NCBI GenBank assembly: GCA_905199445.1
Contig: CAJKGK010000018.1
Span: 1 to 64,000 of the forward strand
Origin: an uncultured Lachnospiraceae bacterium
GTDB lineage: Bacteria; Bacillota; Clostridia; Lachnospirales; Lachnospiraceae
Direction of reading: 5' to 3'
Length of the DNA stretch: 64,000 bases
Numbering within the stretch: the first letter of the stretch is position 1; each line of letters starts with the position of its first letter. A program made the translations under genes and the position numbers. Below are positions 52,357 to 60,390 of this stretch, piece by piece. The notes beneath the pieces are model-generated. The model saw only the letters and a list, made by a program, of their open reading frames with translations, did not search any database and was not told where the DNA came from.

Positions 52357-53847
52357 TCAGCAGCAGGAATGGCCATGCATATGACCATACGCATCCATGC
52401 AGTCATCCTCAGGATTTTTCATACACAGATGAACGGCTGCCCGCTTAAAGGTTTCAGGCAAAGCAAGAATATTTGGATTAGGGCCTGTATATTTTTTCAT
52501 AGCATCCGCCAATGCTTCTTCAAAGGTCGCCCTTGTTTTTAACCCCATGCCTCTTGCATATCCAGGTTCCTGAGCACCTACAATATAAATAGCACTTGTA
52601 TTCATTTCTGCAATATGCCCGCAGGACATCATGCTAAAGCCGTGAAACGGATGAAAAGCATTGGTAAAACGATATTTCCGGATATATTCTTCATTGGTCG
52701 CAAAATATTCCCCATACCGGTTCATATCCGGAAGGGTATTCATGTAATCATGCTGGAACATGGTATACAATTCTCTTAAATACGGCCACAGCTCGTCATG
52801 GAAAAATCCGTTGCAGGACGATGCACAAATAATCACACAGTGATCACTCATGACTCTTTTAAACCGAAGCACCTGGGCACTGAGCGCCTGCATCATCATA
52901 ATTGGATTTGTACCCATGCCATCCCCGTAATGGAATTTCTGAGGCATACCAAAAACAAGAATATCGTATTTCTTTTCTGCCCAGTGGACATAAGTCCGCT
53001 GATCAGCCAGTTTCCAGCTGATGGGCATCATTTCTTTGGCATAGCCGGAATAAATAGCAATCTGTCTTGAAAATGTATCAAGTACGGCATCACAGCAGAA
53101 AAACGGATGTCCCATTTTTTCTTCCATATGCATGCTGATTTCATCAAATTTTGTCCGCATCAGACTGCCGCCGTTAACCGGTGTAAAGTCTTTTCGATGC
53201 ATAACGGAAGGCACATGATGGCTGGCAATACTTTTCCAGTTTGTAATTCCTGTGGCACTGTGCTTATATCCACCGGAATAGCCGCCATAGGGATTGCCCT
53301 GAACATGGCCGATCAAAATCGGAATATCACATTCAAAAACATATTTGTTCATATAAACCGGGTCCCCTCTGTGGGTTGTCCCCAGATCAACCATATGTTC
53401 CTGATCCTCACTGTCATGGCTGATAATCTGTCCTGTATGCCAGAATTCATTAAACAGCGCCTCACCGAAAATCGCTTTGGCATCGCTTTCTTTACTTCTC
53501 GGGTGAAGGCCATTGGAAATAATAAACAAAATATCCTTTTTCTCAACACCGGCTGCATACAATTCCCGAAGAATGTAATGAATGCTCAGCTTTCTGTGGC
53601 TGGTAGGCTGCTCGCCCCCTTTTACCCGGTCAGGAACAACAAAGCACACCCTGCTTCCCTTATGGGCCAGCTGAGTCAGCGTGGGCATCCCGATAGGATG
53701 AGCCAGACTTTCCAGATAGGCGGCCTCCAGTTGATCTTCAGGAATACATTCCGGATCTTTCACTGTCTCTCCGGGAAGAAAAATATCCGTATTATCCGGC
53801 AATTCTGCTGCCATTGTTCCCTGTCCGTATTCAAAATTAATTTTCAT
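52357..53847 (-). CDS. Nickel-dependent lactate racemase (LarA) family protein
   Basis: 496 aa (L. plantarum LarA has about 424). LarA-type features: the cofactor-attaching Lys195 in GGYSGGYKHSATG, His115 in SNGLHPRSKE (acid/base) and His210/211 (nickel) in IASHHVPS. The second catalytic His (LarA His174) is Asn185 here, and the substrate Arg region PDRVKGGEQPTSHRKL is unlike LarA. The tail ends MKNPEDDCMDAYGHMHGHSCC-like, rich in His and Cys (no more than a sketch of its ligands). It likely racemises or epimerises a 2-hydroxy acid other than lactate. No larBCE cofactor genes in the window. ATG 53847 follows GGAGGTAAGCGAT. Confidence 0.8.
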   Translation of the reverse strand: MKINFEYGQGTMAAELPDNTDIFLPGETVKDPECIPEDQLEAAYLESLAHPIGMPTLTQLAHKGSRVCFVVPDRVKGGEQPTSHRKLSIHYILRELYAAGVEKKDILFIISNGLHPRSKESDAKAIFGEALFNEFWHTGQIISHDSEDQEHMVDLGTTHRGDPVYMNKYVFECDIPILIGHVQGNPYGGYSGGYKHSATGITNWKSIASHHVPSVMHRKDFTPVNGGSLMRTKFDEISMHMEEKMGHPFFCCDAVLDTFSRQIAIYSGYAKEMMPISWKLADQRTYVHWAEKKYDILVFGMPQKFHYGDGMGTNPIMMMQALSAQVLRFKRVMSDHCVIICASSCNGFFHDELWPYLRELYTMFQHDYMNTLPDMNRYGEYFATNEEYIRKYRFTNAFHPFHGFSMMSCGHIAEMNTSAIYIVGAQEPGYARGMGLKTRATFEEALADAMKKYTGPNPNILALPETFKRAAVHLCMKNPEDDCMDAYGHMHGHSCC

Positions 53848-53900
53848 ATCGCTTACCTCCAACTCTAAACTATGCGATCGCGCTTTAATGTCCACAATTT

Positions 53901-54746
53901 TTAATGAGCCGCTGCTTCCATATACAGACGTATAATTTCCAGATACTCCTCCGGATACCATCCGATTTCTCCGGAAAACCTGGTCAAAGCAATCAGGCCG
54001 CCATCAATATCTTTAATTGAAGCCAGCATGGCCGCATTATCTTTTTTAAGTCCGCCGCCGTACACAATATCCATGCCTTTCGTTTTCTCTTTGACAAATG
54101 CGGCAATTTTCTCGATGTATGGTTTATCTGCCGGTGTCTTGCCGGGACCGATAGACCATACAGGTTCATAGGCAATCACAACTTTTGTCCGATCCACACC
54201 ATTTAAACCGATTTCAAGCTGTTTACCTAAAACTTCCTGCCAGTTTTCCTGCTCCTCACTTTTTTCTCCAATACAGTACAAAACAGTCATATGGCGCTCT
54301 ACGGCTGCCTTAATCTCCTTATTCAGCAAACGATTCACGGCATCCCCATCGATCACCCCGGCCTCTGCCAAAATTCCGGCCTTATCATTTCTTTCCTCAC
54401 AGTGACCGATAATCACCGTTTCACAGCCCATAGCCGTCATTGCCGCTGCAGGCCTGTTGGATGTAAATGCCCCGAAATTTTTACCACAAGCCACATCTTC
54501 TCTAAATACACTCTGACAGCCGATTTTTACAGGGCTGCCCTCGGATTTAGCCGCTGCTGCCTGTAAAATGTGAGCTTCCGGAAAATACATGGAAAAATCC
54601 ACCTGATCCGGATCATAGGCTTTCAATGCTTCCTGGGTGCTTGTAACAATATAATTTCCCCAGTCCTTTATGGGACTGATCTGATTCACACCGCCCAGCT
54701 GCCGCGGCACATCAAATCTTTTCAGGTTCAGATAAATATGTTTCAT
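53901..54746 (-). CDS. Triosephosphate isomerase family protein with altered phosphate loops
   Basis: 281 aa, longer than the usual 250. Catalytic residues kept: Asn-Lys in LNLKRF (Lys9), His115 in VIIGHCEERN and Glu194 in AYEPVWSIGPGKTP. The phosphate grip is changed: YGGSV reads YGGGL (229-233), the second loop, normally LVGGASL, reads LIALTRF (251-257), and the FTGE segment reads FTSN. So it may isomerise a triose or tetrose with another anionic group. It starts 7 nt after the PFK-like stop. ATG 54746 follows TGAGGCAGAG. Confidence 0.85.
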   Translation of the reverse strand: MKHIYLNLKRFDVPRQLGGVNQISPIKDWGNYIVTSTQEALKAYDPDQVDFSMYFPEAHILQAAAAKSEGSPVKIGCQSVFREDVACGKNFGAFTSNRPAAAMTAMGCETVIIGHCEERNDKAGILAEAGVIDGDAVNRLLNKEIKAAVERHMTVLYCIGEKSEEQENWQEVLGKQLEIGLNGVDRTKVVIAYEPVWSIGPGKTPADKPYIEKIAAFVKEKTKGMDIVYGGGLKKDNAAMLASIKDIDGGLIALTRFSGEIGWYPEEYLEIIRLYMEAAAH

Positions 54747-54753
54747 CTCTGCC

Positions 54754-55932
54754 TCACTTTCTGCCGGACTGCCAGTTAAATGAGACCATTTCCGGCAATG
54801 GCTCACCGATAAGCGGACGACACCACTCTAAAAATGCCTCCGTCACCCCATTTCCGGCTTCATTAATAAAATGAGCCGGCATTTTTCTTTCATGCATCAT
54901 CACTTCATCTATATCCACAAGAAACGGCTCCATCCTGTATGGGGAATCACCGATCCTGCGAAATCCTACCATTTTCCCGGATTCTCCTGTAAGCGCTGCC
55001 TCACAGGCCATTGCACCGGCCAGCTCTGCTTCCCTGCAGTCCACCGAACTTTGCCAGGCGATGGACGCCCTGCCCAAAAGTCCCGGCTTTTCTCCTCTGG
55101 CCTTATACCCCAGCCGTTGGATAACCAAATTCGCCAGGTGTGCACTGACATCCCCAAAATACGTGGCCCGATCGGTTTTAAATACAGGAGGAACAATAGG
55201 TTTACCATCCTGATCGCAAAGCCCTTCACTGGCCACAACAACAATCCCTGATTTTGTCTTTAACAGCCGCTGTACATCCTCAATAAACCTGTCTTCATCA
55301 AAAGGCCGCTCCGGAAGATAAATTAAATCCGGTCCAAAGCCCCGATCAGCGGCCAGGGCACTGGAAGCGGTAATCCATCCCGCATTCCTTCCCGATGCCT
55401 CCATGACAACCACATGAATGGGCAGGGCGCGGACATCTGCACACAATTCCTGCGTACACGCTGCCATATACCGAGCCGCACTGCCAAATCCAGGGCTGTG
55501 ATCTGTCACCGCAATGTCATTATCCGTTGTTTTTGGAATCCCCATGACCCGAATATCAAGTCCACGCGAAACACAGGTTTTATGCAGCTTGCCGCACGTA
55601 TCCATCGTACCGTTTCCGCCATTAAAAAGTACATATTTAATATGACGCGCCTCAAGAATGTCGGCCATTTTTTCATAATCTTCCTGCCATATGGCATCTC
55701 TGGATGTGCCGATCGCCGTTCCGGGCGTCTGCAAAAGCAGTTCCAGTTTATCCTGAGAATATTGTTCAAGTTCAATAAACGCTTCCTTTAATACACCACC
55801 TGTACCATTATTGGCGCCGTAAATGTGTCCAACCGCATCCGATGACAGCGCCTTTTTTACCGCCCCATACAAAGAAGCATTAAGCACCGCCGTGGGCCCG
55901 CCGCCATGAATAATCAACATATGATCTGCCAT
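54754..55932 (-). CDS. Phosphofructokinase (PfkA superfamily) of the PPi/ATP-PFK clade
   Basis: 392 aa. Catalytic motif PKTTDND (133-139) has the Lys typical of pyrophosphate-dependent enzymes, but the donor loop GGNGT (105-109) lacks the Asp (GGDD/GGND) that marks PPi use and also the Mg-binding Asp of ATP enzymes. MEASGRNAGW replaces the usual VEVMGRHAGW. Donor and sugar specificity are therefore uncertain. First gene of the PFK-TIM-LarA-PGI string, separated from the upstream ABC transporter genes by a terminator and 60 nt without an evident promoter. ATG follows AGGAGGAAATGGC. Confidence 0.88.
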   Translation of the reverse strand: MADHMLIIHGGGPTAVLNASLYGAVKKALSSDAVGHIYGANNGTGGVLKEAFIELEQYSQDKLELLLQTPGTAIGTSRDAIWQEDYEKMADILEARHIKYVLFNGGNGTMDTCGKLHKTCVSRGLDIRVMGIPKTTDNDIAVTDHSPGFGSAARYMAACTQELCADVRALPIHVVVMEASGRNAGWITASSALAADRGFGPDLIYLPERPFDEDRFIEDVQRLLKTKSGIVVVASEGLCDQDGKPIVPPVFKTDRATYFGDVSAHLANLVIQRLGYKARGEKPGLLGRASIAWQSSVDCREAELAGAMACEAALTGESGKMVGFRRIGDSPYRMEPFLVDIDEVMMHERKMPAHFINEAGNGVTEAFLEWCRPLIGEPLPEMVSFNWQSGRK

Positions 55933-55986
55933 GCCATTTCCTCCTATTCCTTTGTCCTGTCATATCCCGGCTTCAAACACATCGAA

Positions 55987-56025
55987 CCAAAAATACCCCG
56001 CGGCAGCCGTATGCCGCAGGGTATT
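55987..56025 (-). terminator. Terminator after the SsuABC-like operon
   Basis: AATACCCTGCGGCA (minus strand) pairs with TGCCGCGGGGTATT, followed by TTTTTGG. It lies about 70 nt after the binding-protein stop codon and 60 nt before the PFK-like start, so some readthrough into the cassette is possible. Confidence 0.75.
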
Positions 56026-56092
56026 CTGAATGCTTCATCCAGCTTACTGTTTGGCAGTTATGCCTGATGAATATTTATAAACCTGTCAATGA

Positions 56093-57241
56093 TTATTTGC
56101 CGGCCTCTGTCATGATGTCAAACAGAACAAAATCTGTTACAGGAACAGCGCCTTCTTCCTCAGTAATCTTGCCGTTTTTAAGGAAGTTTTCCTGCTGAAT
56201 CTTGTAGTAGCCTTCGATTGTTCCGTCTTCTGCATATTTGGTCAATGTTGCGGAATCCAGCCATGCACCGTCAGAAGTCTGATCCAGAACGCTTTCTTTA
56301 TCCGTTCCGCATTTTTCAGCTACATATCCGGCAACTTCGTCATAATTGGCTTCCTGAGAACCAAAATCCATAGCCTTATATAATGCTCTTGTAAATTTCA
56401 CAAGTGTCTCTCTGTTTTCTTCAGAATAAGTCGGGGTGCATACCCAGCTTGCACAGTCTGCAGACTCCTCTGCAAAGGATACATTTGTACATAAAATCTG
56501 GGCATCTTCACCAAGCTGCTCGGTAATTGTCATTGTATTCGGTGACCACGGCGCACAGGCATCGAGAGATCCGGAAATCATGGCGCTGACCATGTTGCTG
56601 ATCTCCATGTCGTAGCCATCAATATCTTCCATTGTTAAACCTACGGAATTAAGGGCTCTCACAAGAATGGTTTCCGAAGATGTCCCAGATGCATACCCAA
56701 CCTTTTTACCCTTTAAATCTTCCAGAGAATTCACGCCATGGGAGCTTAAGCCAACAACGCTGTCCGCATTGCCCAGCTGTGAGAAGCAAAAAACATCCAC
56801 ATTGCCCTGGATCGCTAAAGTATGCGCTCCGGGTCCGATATAAGCCACATCAATGGAACCGGACTCCATCGCTGCGATTTCTGTTGGGCCATCCTGGAAC
56901 ATAAGCATATCCACTTCAAGGCCTTCTTCTGCAAAGTATCCTTTTGCATCCGCTGTGGCTACAGCCCACAGTGAAGCATAGTTTGGCATAAAGGCCACAT
57001 TAACCTTCTCAAGTTCACCGTCAGCCTGAGCCTGGGTTTCCTCAGTCTTAGTTTCCTCTTTAGCTTCAGTCTGTTCTGATGCCTTGCTTTCATCTTCGGC
57101 TGCCTCGGTTGATGGAGCTGCGGCTTGTGTTGTCTTCTCGGTTTCAGGTGCCTTTGTCTCTCCGCCGGAGCCGCCGCATCCGGCCAGTAAGCCTGCTGTT
57201 AATGTTGCTGCCATAACCAATGATAAAACTTTACCTTTCAT
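56093..57241 (-). CDS. ABC transporter substrate-binding lipoprotein (SsuA/TauA/NMT1 family)
   Basis: 382 aa. Lipobox LLAGC with Cys22, an acidic Thr/Glu/Ala linker to about residue 75, then an NMT1/SsuA-type binding domain (VNVAFMPNYASLWAVATADA, KGYFAEEGLEVDMLMFQDGP, GTSSETILVRALNSVG). The family binds nitrate, taurine, aliphatic sulfonates or thiamine-precursor pyrimidines. Here the ligand cannot be told from sequence; sulfonates are favoured only by the neighbouring cassette. Third gene of a permease-ATPase-binding-protein operon. Confidence 0.9.
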   Translation of the reverse strand: MKGKVLSLVMAATLTAGLLAGCGGSGGETKAPETEKTTQAAAPSTEAAEDESKASEQTEAKEETKTEETQAQADGELEKVNVAFMPNYASLWAVATADAKGYFAEEGLEVDMLMFQDGPTEIAAMESGSIDVAYIGPGAHTLAIQGNVDVFCFSQLGNADSVVGLSSHGVNSLEDLKGKKVGYASGTSSETILVRALNSVGLTMEDIDGYDMEISNMVSAMISGSLDACAPWSPNTMTITEQLGEDAQILCTNVSFAEESADCASWVCTPTYSEENRETLVKFTRALYKAMDFGSQEANYDEVAGYVAEKCGTDKESVLDQTSDGAWLDSATLTKYAEDGTIEGYYKIQQENFLKNGKITEEEGAVPVTDFVLFDIMTEAGK

Positions 57242-57321
57242 AGTGAAACCTCCTCAATCACTTTCATTATTTTAAGACCGCGCTCCTAAAGCCCGCGCCG
57301 GCCCTGGATCCATGCATCCGT

Positions 57322-58113
57322 TTACTTTCTGACTTCAAGATATTCCTGATAAACCTGACCCCAGATATGATTTTTAAGTTCAATAAAACGGGGGCTCATT
57401 TTTGTTTCCTGATCTCTTGGATAAGGAATATCAATATCCACAACCTCTTTAATCCGTCCCGGACGGGCACTCATGATCACCACTCTGGTTGCCAGAACAA
57501 TGGCTTCTTCAATATCATGAGTTACAAAAAAGCAGGTTTTATGTTCTTCCTCCCATGTTTTTAGCAATTCTGTCTGAAGCTGTGTCCTTGTCTGGGCATC
57601 CAGAGCTCCAAAAGGTTCATCCATCAGCAAAACCGAAGGATTCATGGCATAAGCTCTTGCAATCGCCACACGCTGCTTCATACCGCCGGATAACTCCTTT
57701 GGATAGGCATCTGCAAATTTTTCCAGTTCAACCATCTTCAAATATTTATCAACAATGGTTTTGCGCTGTTCTTTATCCATGCCTTTCAGTTTTAATCCGA
57801 ATTCAACATTTTTTCTCACAGTCAGCCACGGGAACAAGGCATACTGCTGAAAAACAACACCCCTGTCAGTTCCTGTCCCCTGCACCTTGTTGCCGTCCAC
57901 ATAAACTTCACCGCTGGTAGGCTCCAAAAGTCCTGCAATAATATTTAACAGTGTGGACTTGCCACATCCCGAAGGTCCGATCACACAAATAAATTCATTT
58001 TCTTTAATATCAAAATCAACACCATTCAGAGCAATATTCTCTCCGGTCCTTGTCTTATAAATCTTTTTAATGCCCTGAATACTGACTTTTATATTTCCCT
58101 CTTTTCCTGCCAT
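57322..58113 (-). CDS. ABC transporter ATP-binding protein (SsuB/TauB family)
   Basis: 263 aa. Walker A GPSGCGKST, signature LSGGMKQR, Walker B LLMDEPFGALD, H-loop VTHDIEEA. Matches SsuB/TauB/NrtD ATPases. The start overlaps the permease stop by 25 nt. Confidence 0.93.
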   Translation of the reverse strand: MAGKEGNIKVSIQGIKKIYKTRTGENIALNGVDFDIKENEFICVIGPSGCGKSTLLNIIAGLLEPTSGEVYVDGNKVQGTGTDRGVVFQQYALFPWLTVRKNVEFGLKLKGMDKEQRKTIVDKYLKMVELEKFADAYPKELSGGMKQRVAIARAYAMNPSVLLMDEPFGALDAQTRTQLQTELLKTWEEEHKTCFFVTHDIEEAIVLATRVVIMSARPGRIKEVVDIDIPYPRDQETKMSPRFIELKNHIWGQVYQEYLEVRK

Positions 58114-58877
58114 CCCGTCAACTTCCTTTCAACGACTTTAAGAATTTTTTCTGCCGTCATACCGATAATACCGATAATGATAATGTACAGCAGCATTGGT
58201 TTTGTTTCATAGTTATTGGCCAGAGCCTTAATTCTCATGCCAAGACCTGCCATGGCTCCGGTAGATTCTGCTGCAATCAAAGTTGTCAGGGCCGTGGAAA
58301 TACCAAGGCGTACCGCCGTAATAATAAACGGTGTCGTTGCCGGAAAAATAACCCGTATAAACAAGGCCACATCACCGGCACCAAGGACTCTGGCGGCCTT
58401 AATTAATGTTTCATCCACATTGATCACACCCTGAAAAACCGTCACTGTCATAATCAGGAAGGTGGCCAGCCAGATCACGATAATCTGAGGTGTCCGTCCG
58501 ACGCCCACACCGATAACAACCAGGGGAACATAAGCCAGGGGCGGAATATTTCTGATAAACTGAATCCACGGCTCCACAATATAGCGAACCGGACGATACC
58601 AGGCCATCAAAAATGCCACCGGAATAGATGTCACAAAACCAATGGCAAAGCCGGCGATTACGGAAATCAAACTGCTTCCAATATCCTTAAATAACAGCCC
58701 CCGCTCAATCATCGTTCCGATGGATTGGGCAACAACGATAACGTTTGGGAAAACCCTGCCGGTACTTTTTCCAAAAGAAAGCAGTGTCCACAAGATCAGA
58801 GCTACTGCCAGTGAGATAAGCAGCCATACCCCTTTTGGAATCTTACCGACAATGTCGTTTTTCTTCTTTTTCCCCAT
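58089..58877 (-). CDS. ABC transporter permease (SsuC/TauC family)
   Basis: 262 aa, six predicted membrane segments; the EAA loop is KAARVLGAGDVALFIRVIFP and the segment IQFIRNIPPLAYVPLVVIG is typical for sulfonate/nitrate permeases. First gene of the operon. ATG follows AGGAGGTTACATT (minus strand). Confidence 0.93.
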   Translation of the reverse strand: MGKKKKNDIVGKIPKGVWLLISLAVALILWTLLSFGKSTGRVFPNVIVVAQSIGTMIERGLLFKDIGSSLISVIAGFAIGFVTSIPVAFLMAWYRPVRYIVEPWIQFIRNIPPLAYVPLVVIGVGVGRTPQIIVIWLATFLIMTVTVFQGVINVDETLIKAARVLGAGDVALFIRVIFPATTPFIITAVRLGISTALTTLIAAESTGAMAGLGMRIKALANNYETKPMLLYIIIIGIIGMTAEKILKVVERKLTGWQEKREI

Positions 58878-59179
58878 AATGTAACCTCCTATCTTCTCTC
58901 CGCGAATTCATTATCCGCATCCTGCCCTTTACCCAAAGAGCTTTCTCACGTCATCAAGTATTTGTATAATTTATATAATTATAATGCCACAAAGCCTTGT
59001 ATGTTTCAACACATTCTTAGACAAACGTTTGCCAAAAGGTCACATACTTGCGTTAAAGTGTTGCTATTTTATCATATTTTTCTTTTTCAATTAGCATTTT
59101 GCACAATTTCGATATATTGTTTTTAAACAAAAACACTGACAAAACAACCTGACGGTCATATTTCACAGGTTTTAAGGAC
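58878..59179 (-). promoter_or_regulatory. Upstream region of the SsuABC-like operon with LacI-type palindrome
   Basis: A TATAAT at 58978-58983 (minus strand) could be the -10, with no ideal -35. At 59020-59033 lies GGCAAACGTTTGTC, whose core CAAACGTTTG is a perfect 10-bp palindrome with the central CG of LacI/CcpA operators. The same word, shortened by one T, occurs at 62595-62607 in front of the LacI-type gene. The rest is AT-rich with no gene. Confidence 0.5.
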
Positions 59180-59205
59180 AAAAAACGGAGGCCCGAAAGC
59201 CTCCG
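59180..59205 (-). terminator. Terminator of the nagB-nagA-aldolase operon
   Basis: CGGAGGC-TTTCGG-GCCTCCG on the minus strand, then TTTTTTGTCC. It lies 31 nt after the aldolase stop codon and separates it from the transporter operon. Confidence 0.9.
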
Positions 59206-59235
59206 AAAAATCTTTATATTTTTTGCGATATTCCG

Positions 59236-60390
59236 TCATTTCATCTTTTTATAGCGTTCGATCATTTCATCCAGTGACACCTGTTCAACCAATGGCGCCT
59301 TTCCGTAAGACCCAAATTCCACAATTAAAGTGCCAATGGCTTCTTTAACCCCTTTTTCAACTGCATGCATCAGTGCAGCGACGTCATCATCCGGAATATT
59401 GCCGTACATGACTGTATCCATAATCGGCGGGAAAAAGACTCTCGGATCAAACTGTTCCCGTTTTTCCTCAAGAAGGCGGTACACTTCCCCGATGGACGGA
59501 CTGTCCTGTAAATCCGGGTGATCTCTGAAAAATTCCTTCATATTTCTTGTCACTGCCAGACGGATATCTGTATCTACATTAATTTTTCCGATTCCGCATG
59601 GGATGGCAGCCTTAAGCTCATCAATGGATATGCCGTGAGCATTTTTAATATTTCCGCCAAGAGCGTTAATTTCATCCACAATATAGGTGGGTACCGTCGA
59701 TGAACCATGGGATACCAGAACGCCAAAAATATTTTCGTGCATCAGACATTCCTTAATTGCAATCGGAATCTCCCGGCGCAGACGAACATCTTTGCCTTTG
59801 GAAGCGCCGTGCATGGTGCCGTAGGAAATCGCCAGGGCATCGCAGCCCGTCTTCTTAAAAAATTCCACCGCCTTCATTGGGTTTGTATAGGTAGAATTTG
59901 CTGCAAATACATGATCCTCCACGCCGGCCAGCACCCCAAGCTCGCCTTCCACAGAAACGCCCCGTGCATGGGCATATTTTACAACCGCTCTTGTCAGCTC
60001 CACATTTTCATCAAACGGAAGGGCGGAGCCGTCAATCATCACCGAAGTATAGCCGCCTTCAATAGCAGCCTTACAGGAATCAAAATCCCGGCCGTGATCC
60101 AGATGAAGCACAACCGGCACCGATGAATTTGCCGCAAACTTTTTCACTGCACTGGCAATATTTCTGGCACCGATCTTTTTATCCTCCAGCGTGGCATTGG
60201 CGAAATCTACACGGCCGCCCATAAATCCGTTGGCCAGATCGGCTCCCTGTAAAATCGCCGCTGATCTGAACATCTCATGGACCTCGATGGCCGCTTTGGC
60301 CTGTGCCACCGCGTTCACGTTAAATGCCCCCTGGGCAAAACGGTATTTGTCAACAGTTTCCAGCAATGGTCTTAATGGAATTAATGGCAT
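59236..60390 (-). CDS. Class II fructose-bisphosphate aldolase family protein
   Basis: 384 aa, long for the family (often 285-350). Zinc ligands and active-site loops: VVLHLDHGRDFDSC, SVMIDGSALPFDENV, GVSVEGELGVLAGVED, AISYGTMHGASK, LVSHGSSTVP and GIGKINVDTDIRLAVT. It cleaves a ketose bisphosphate (or similar 1-phosphate) to dihydroxyacetone phosphate and an aldehyde. Third gene after nagB-like and nagA; overlaps the nagA stop by 10 nt. It could serve amino-sugar catabolism or act downstream of the PFK-like kinase encoded nearby. Confidence 0.9.
   Translation of the reverse strand: MPLIPLRPLLETVDKYRFAQGAFNVNAVAQAKAAIEVHEMFRSAAILQGADLANGFMGGRVDFANATLEDKKIGARNIASAVKKFAANSSVPVVLHLDHGRDFDSCKAAIEGGYTSVMIDGSALPFDENVELTRAVVKYAHARGVSVEGELGVLAGVEDHVFAANSTYTNPMKAVEFFKKTGCDALAISYGTMHGASKGKDVRLRREIPIAIKECLMHENIFGVLVSHGSSTVPTYIVDEINALGGNIKNAHGISIDELKAAIPCGIGKINVDTDIRLAVTRNMKEFFRDHPDLQDSPSIGEVYRLLEEKREQFDPRVFFPPIMDTVMYGNIPDDDVAALMHAVEKGVKEAIGTLIVEFGSYGKAPLVEQVSLDEMIERYKKMK

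Noticed and set aside
53847..53961. Longer start for the LarA-like gene
   Set aside because: The extra 38 codons overlap the TIM-like gene end and lack a ribosome site; GGAGGT precedes ATG 53847.
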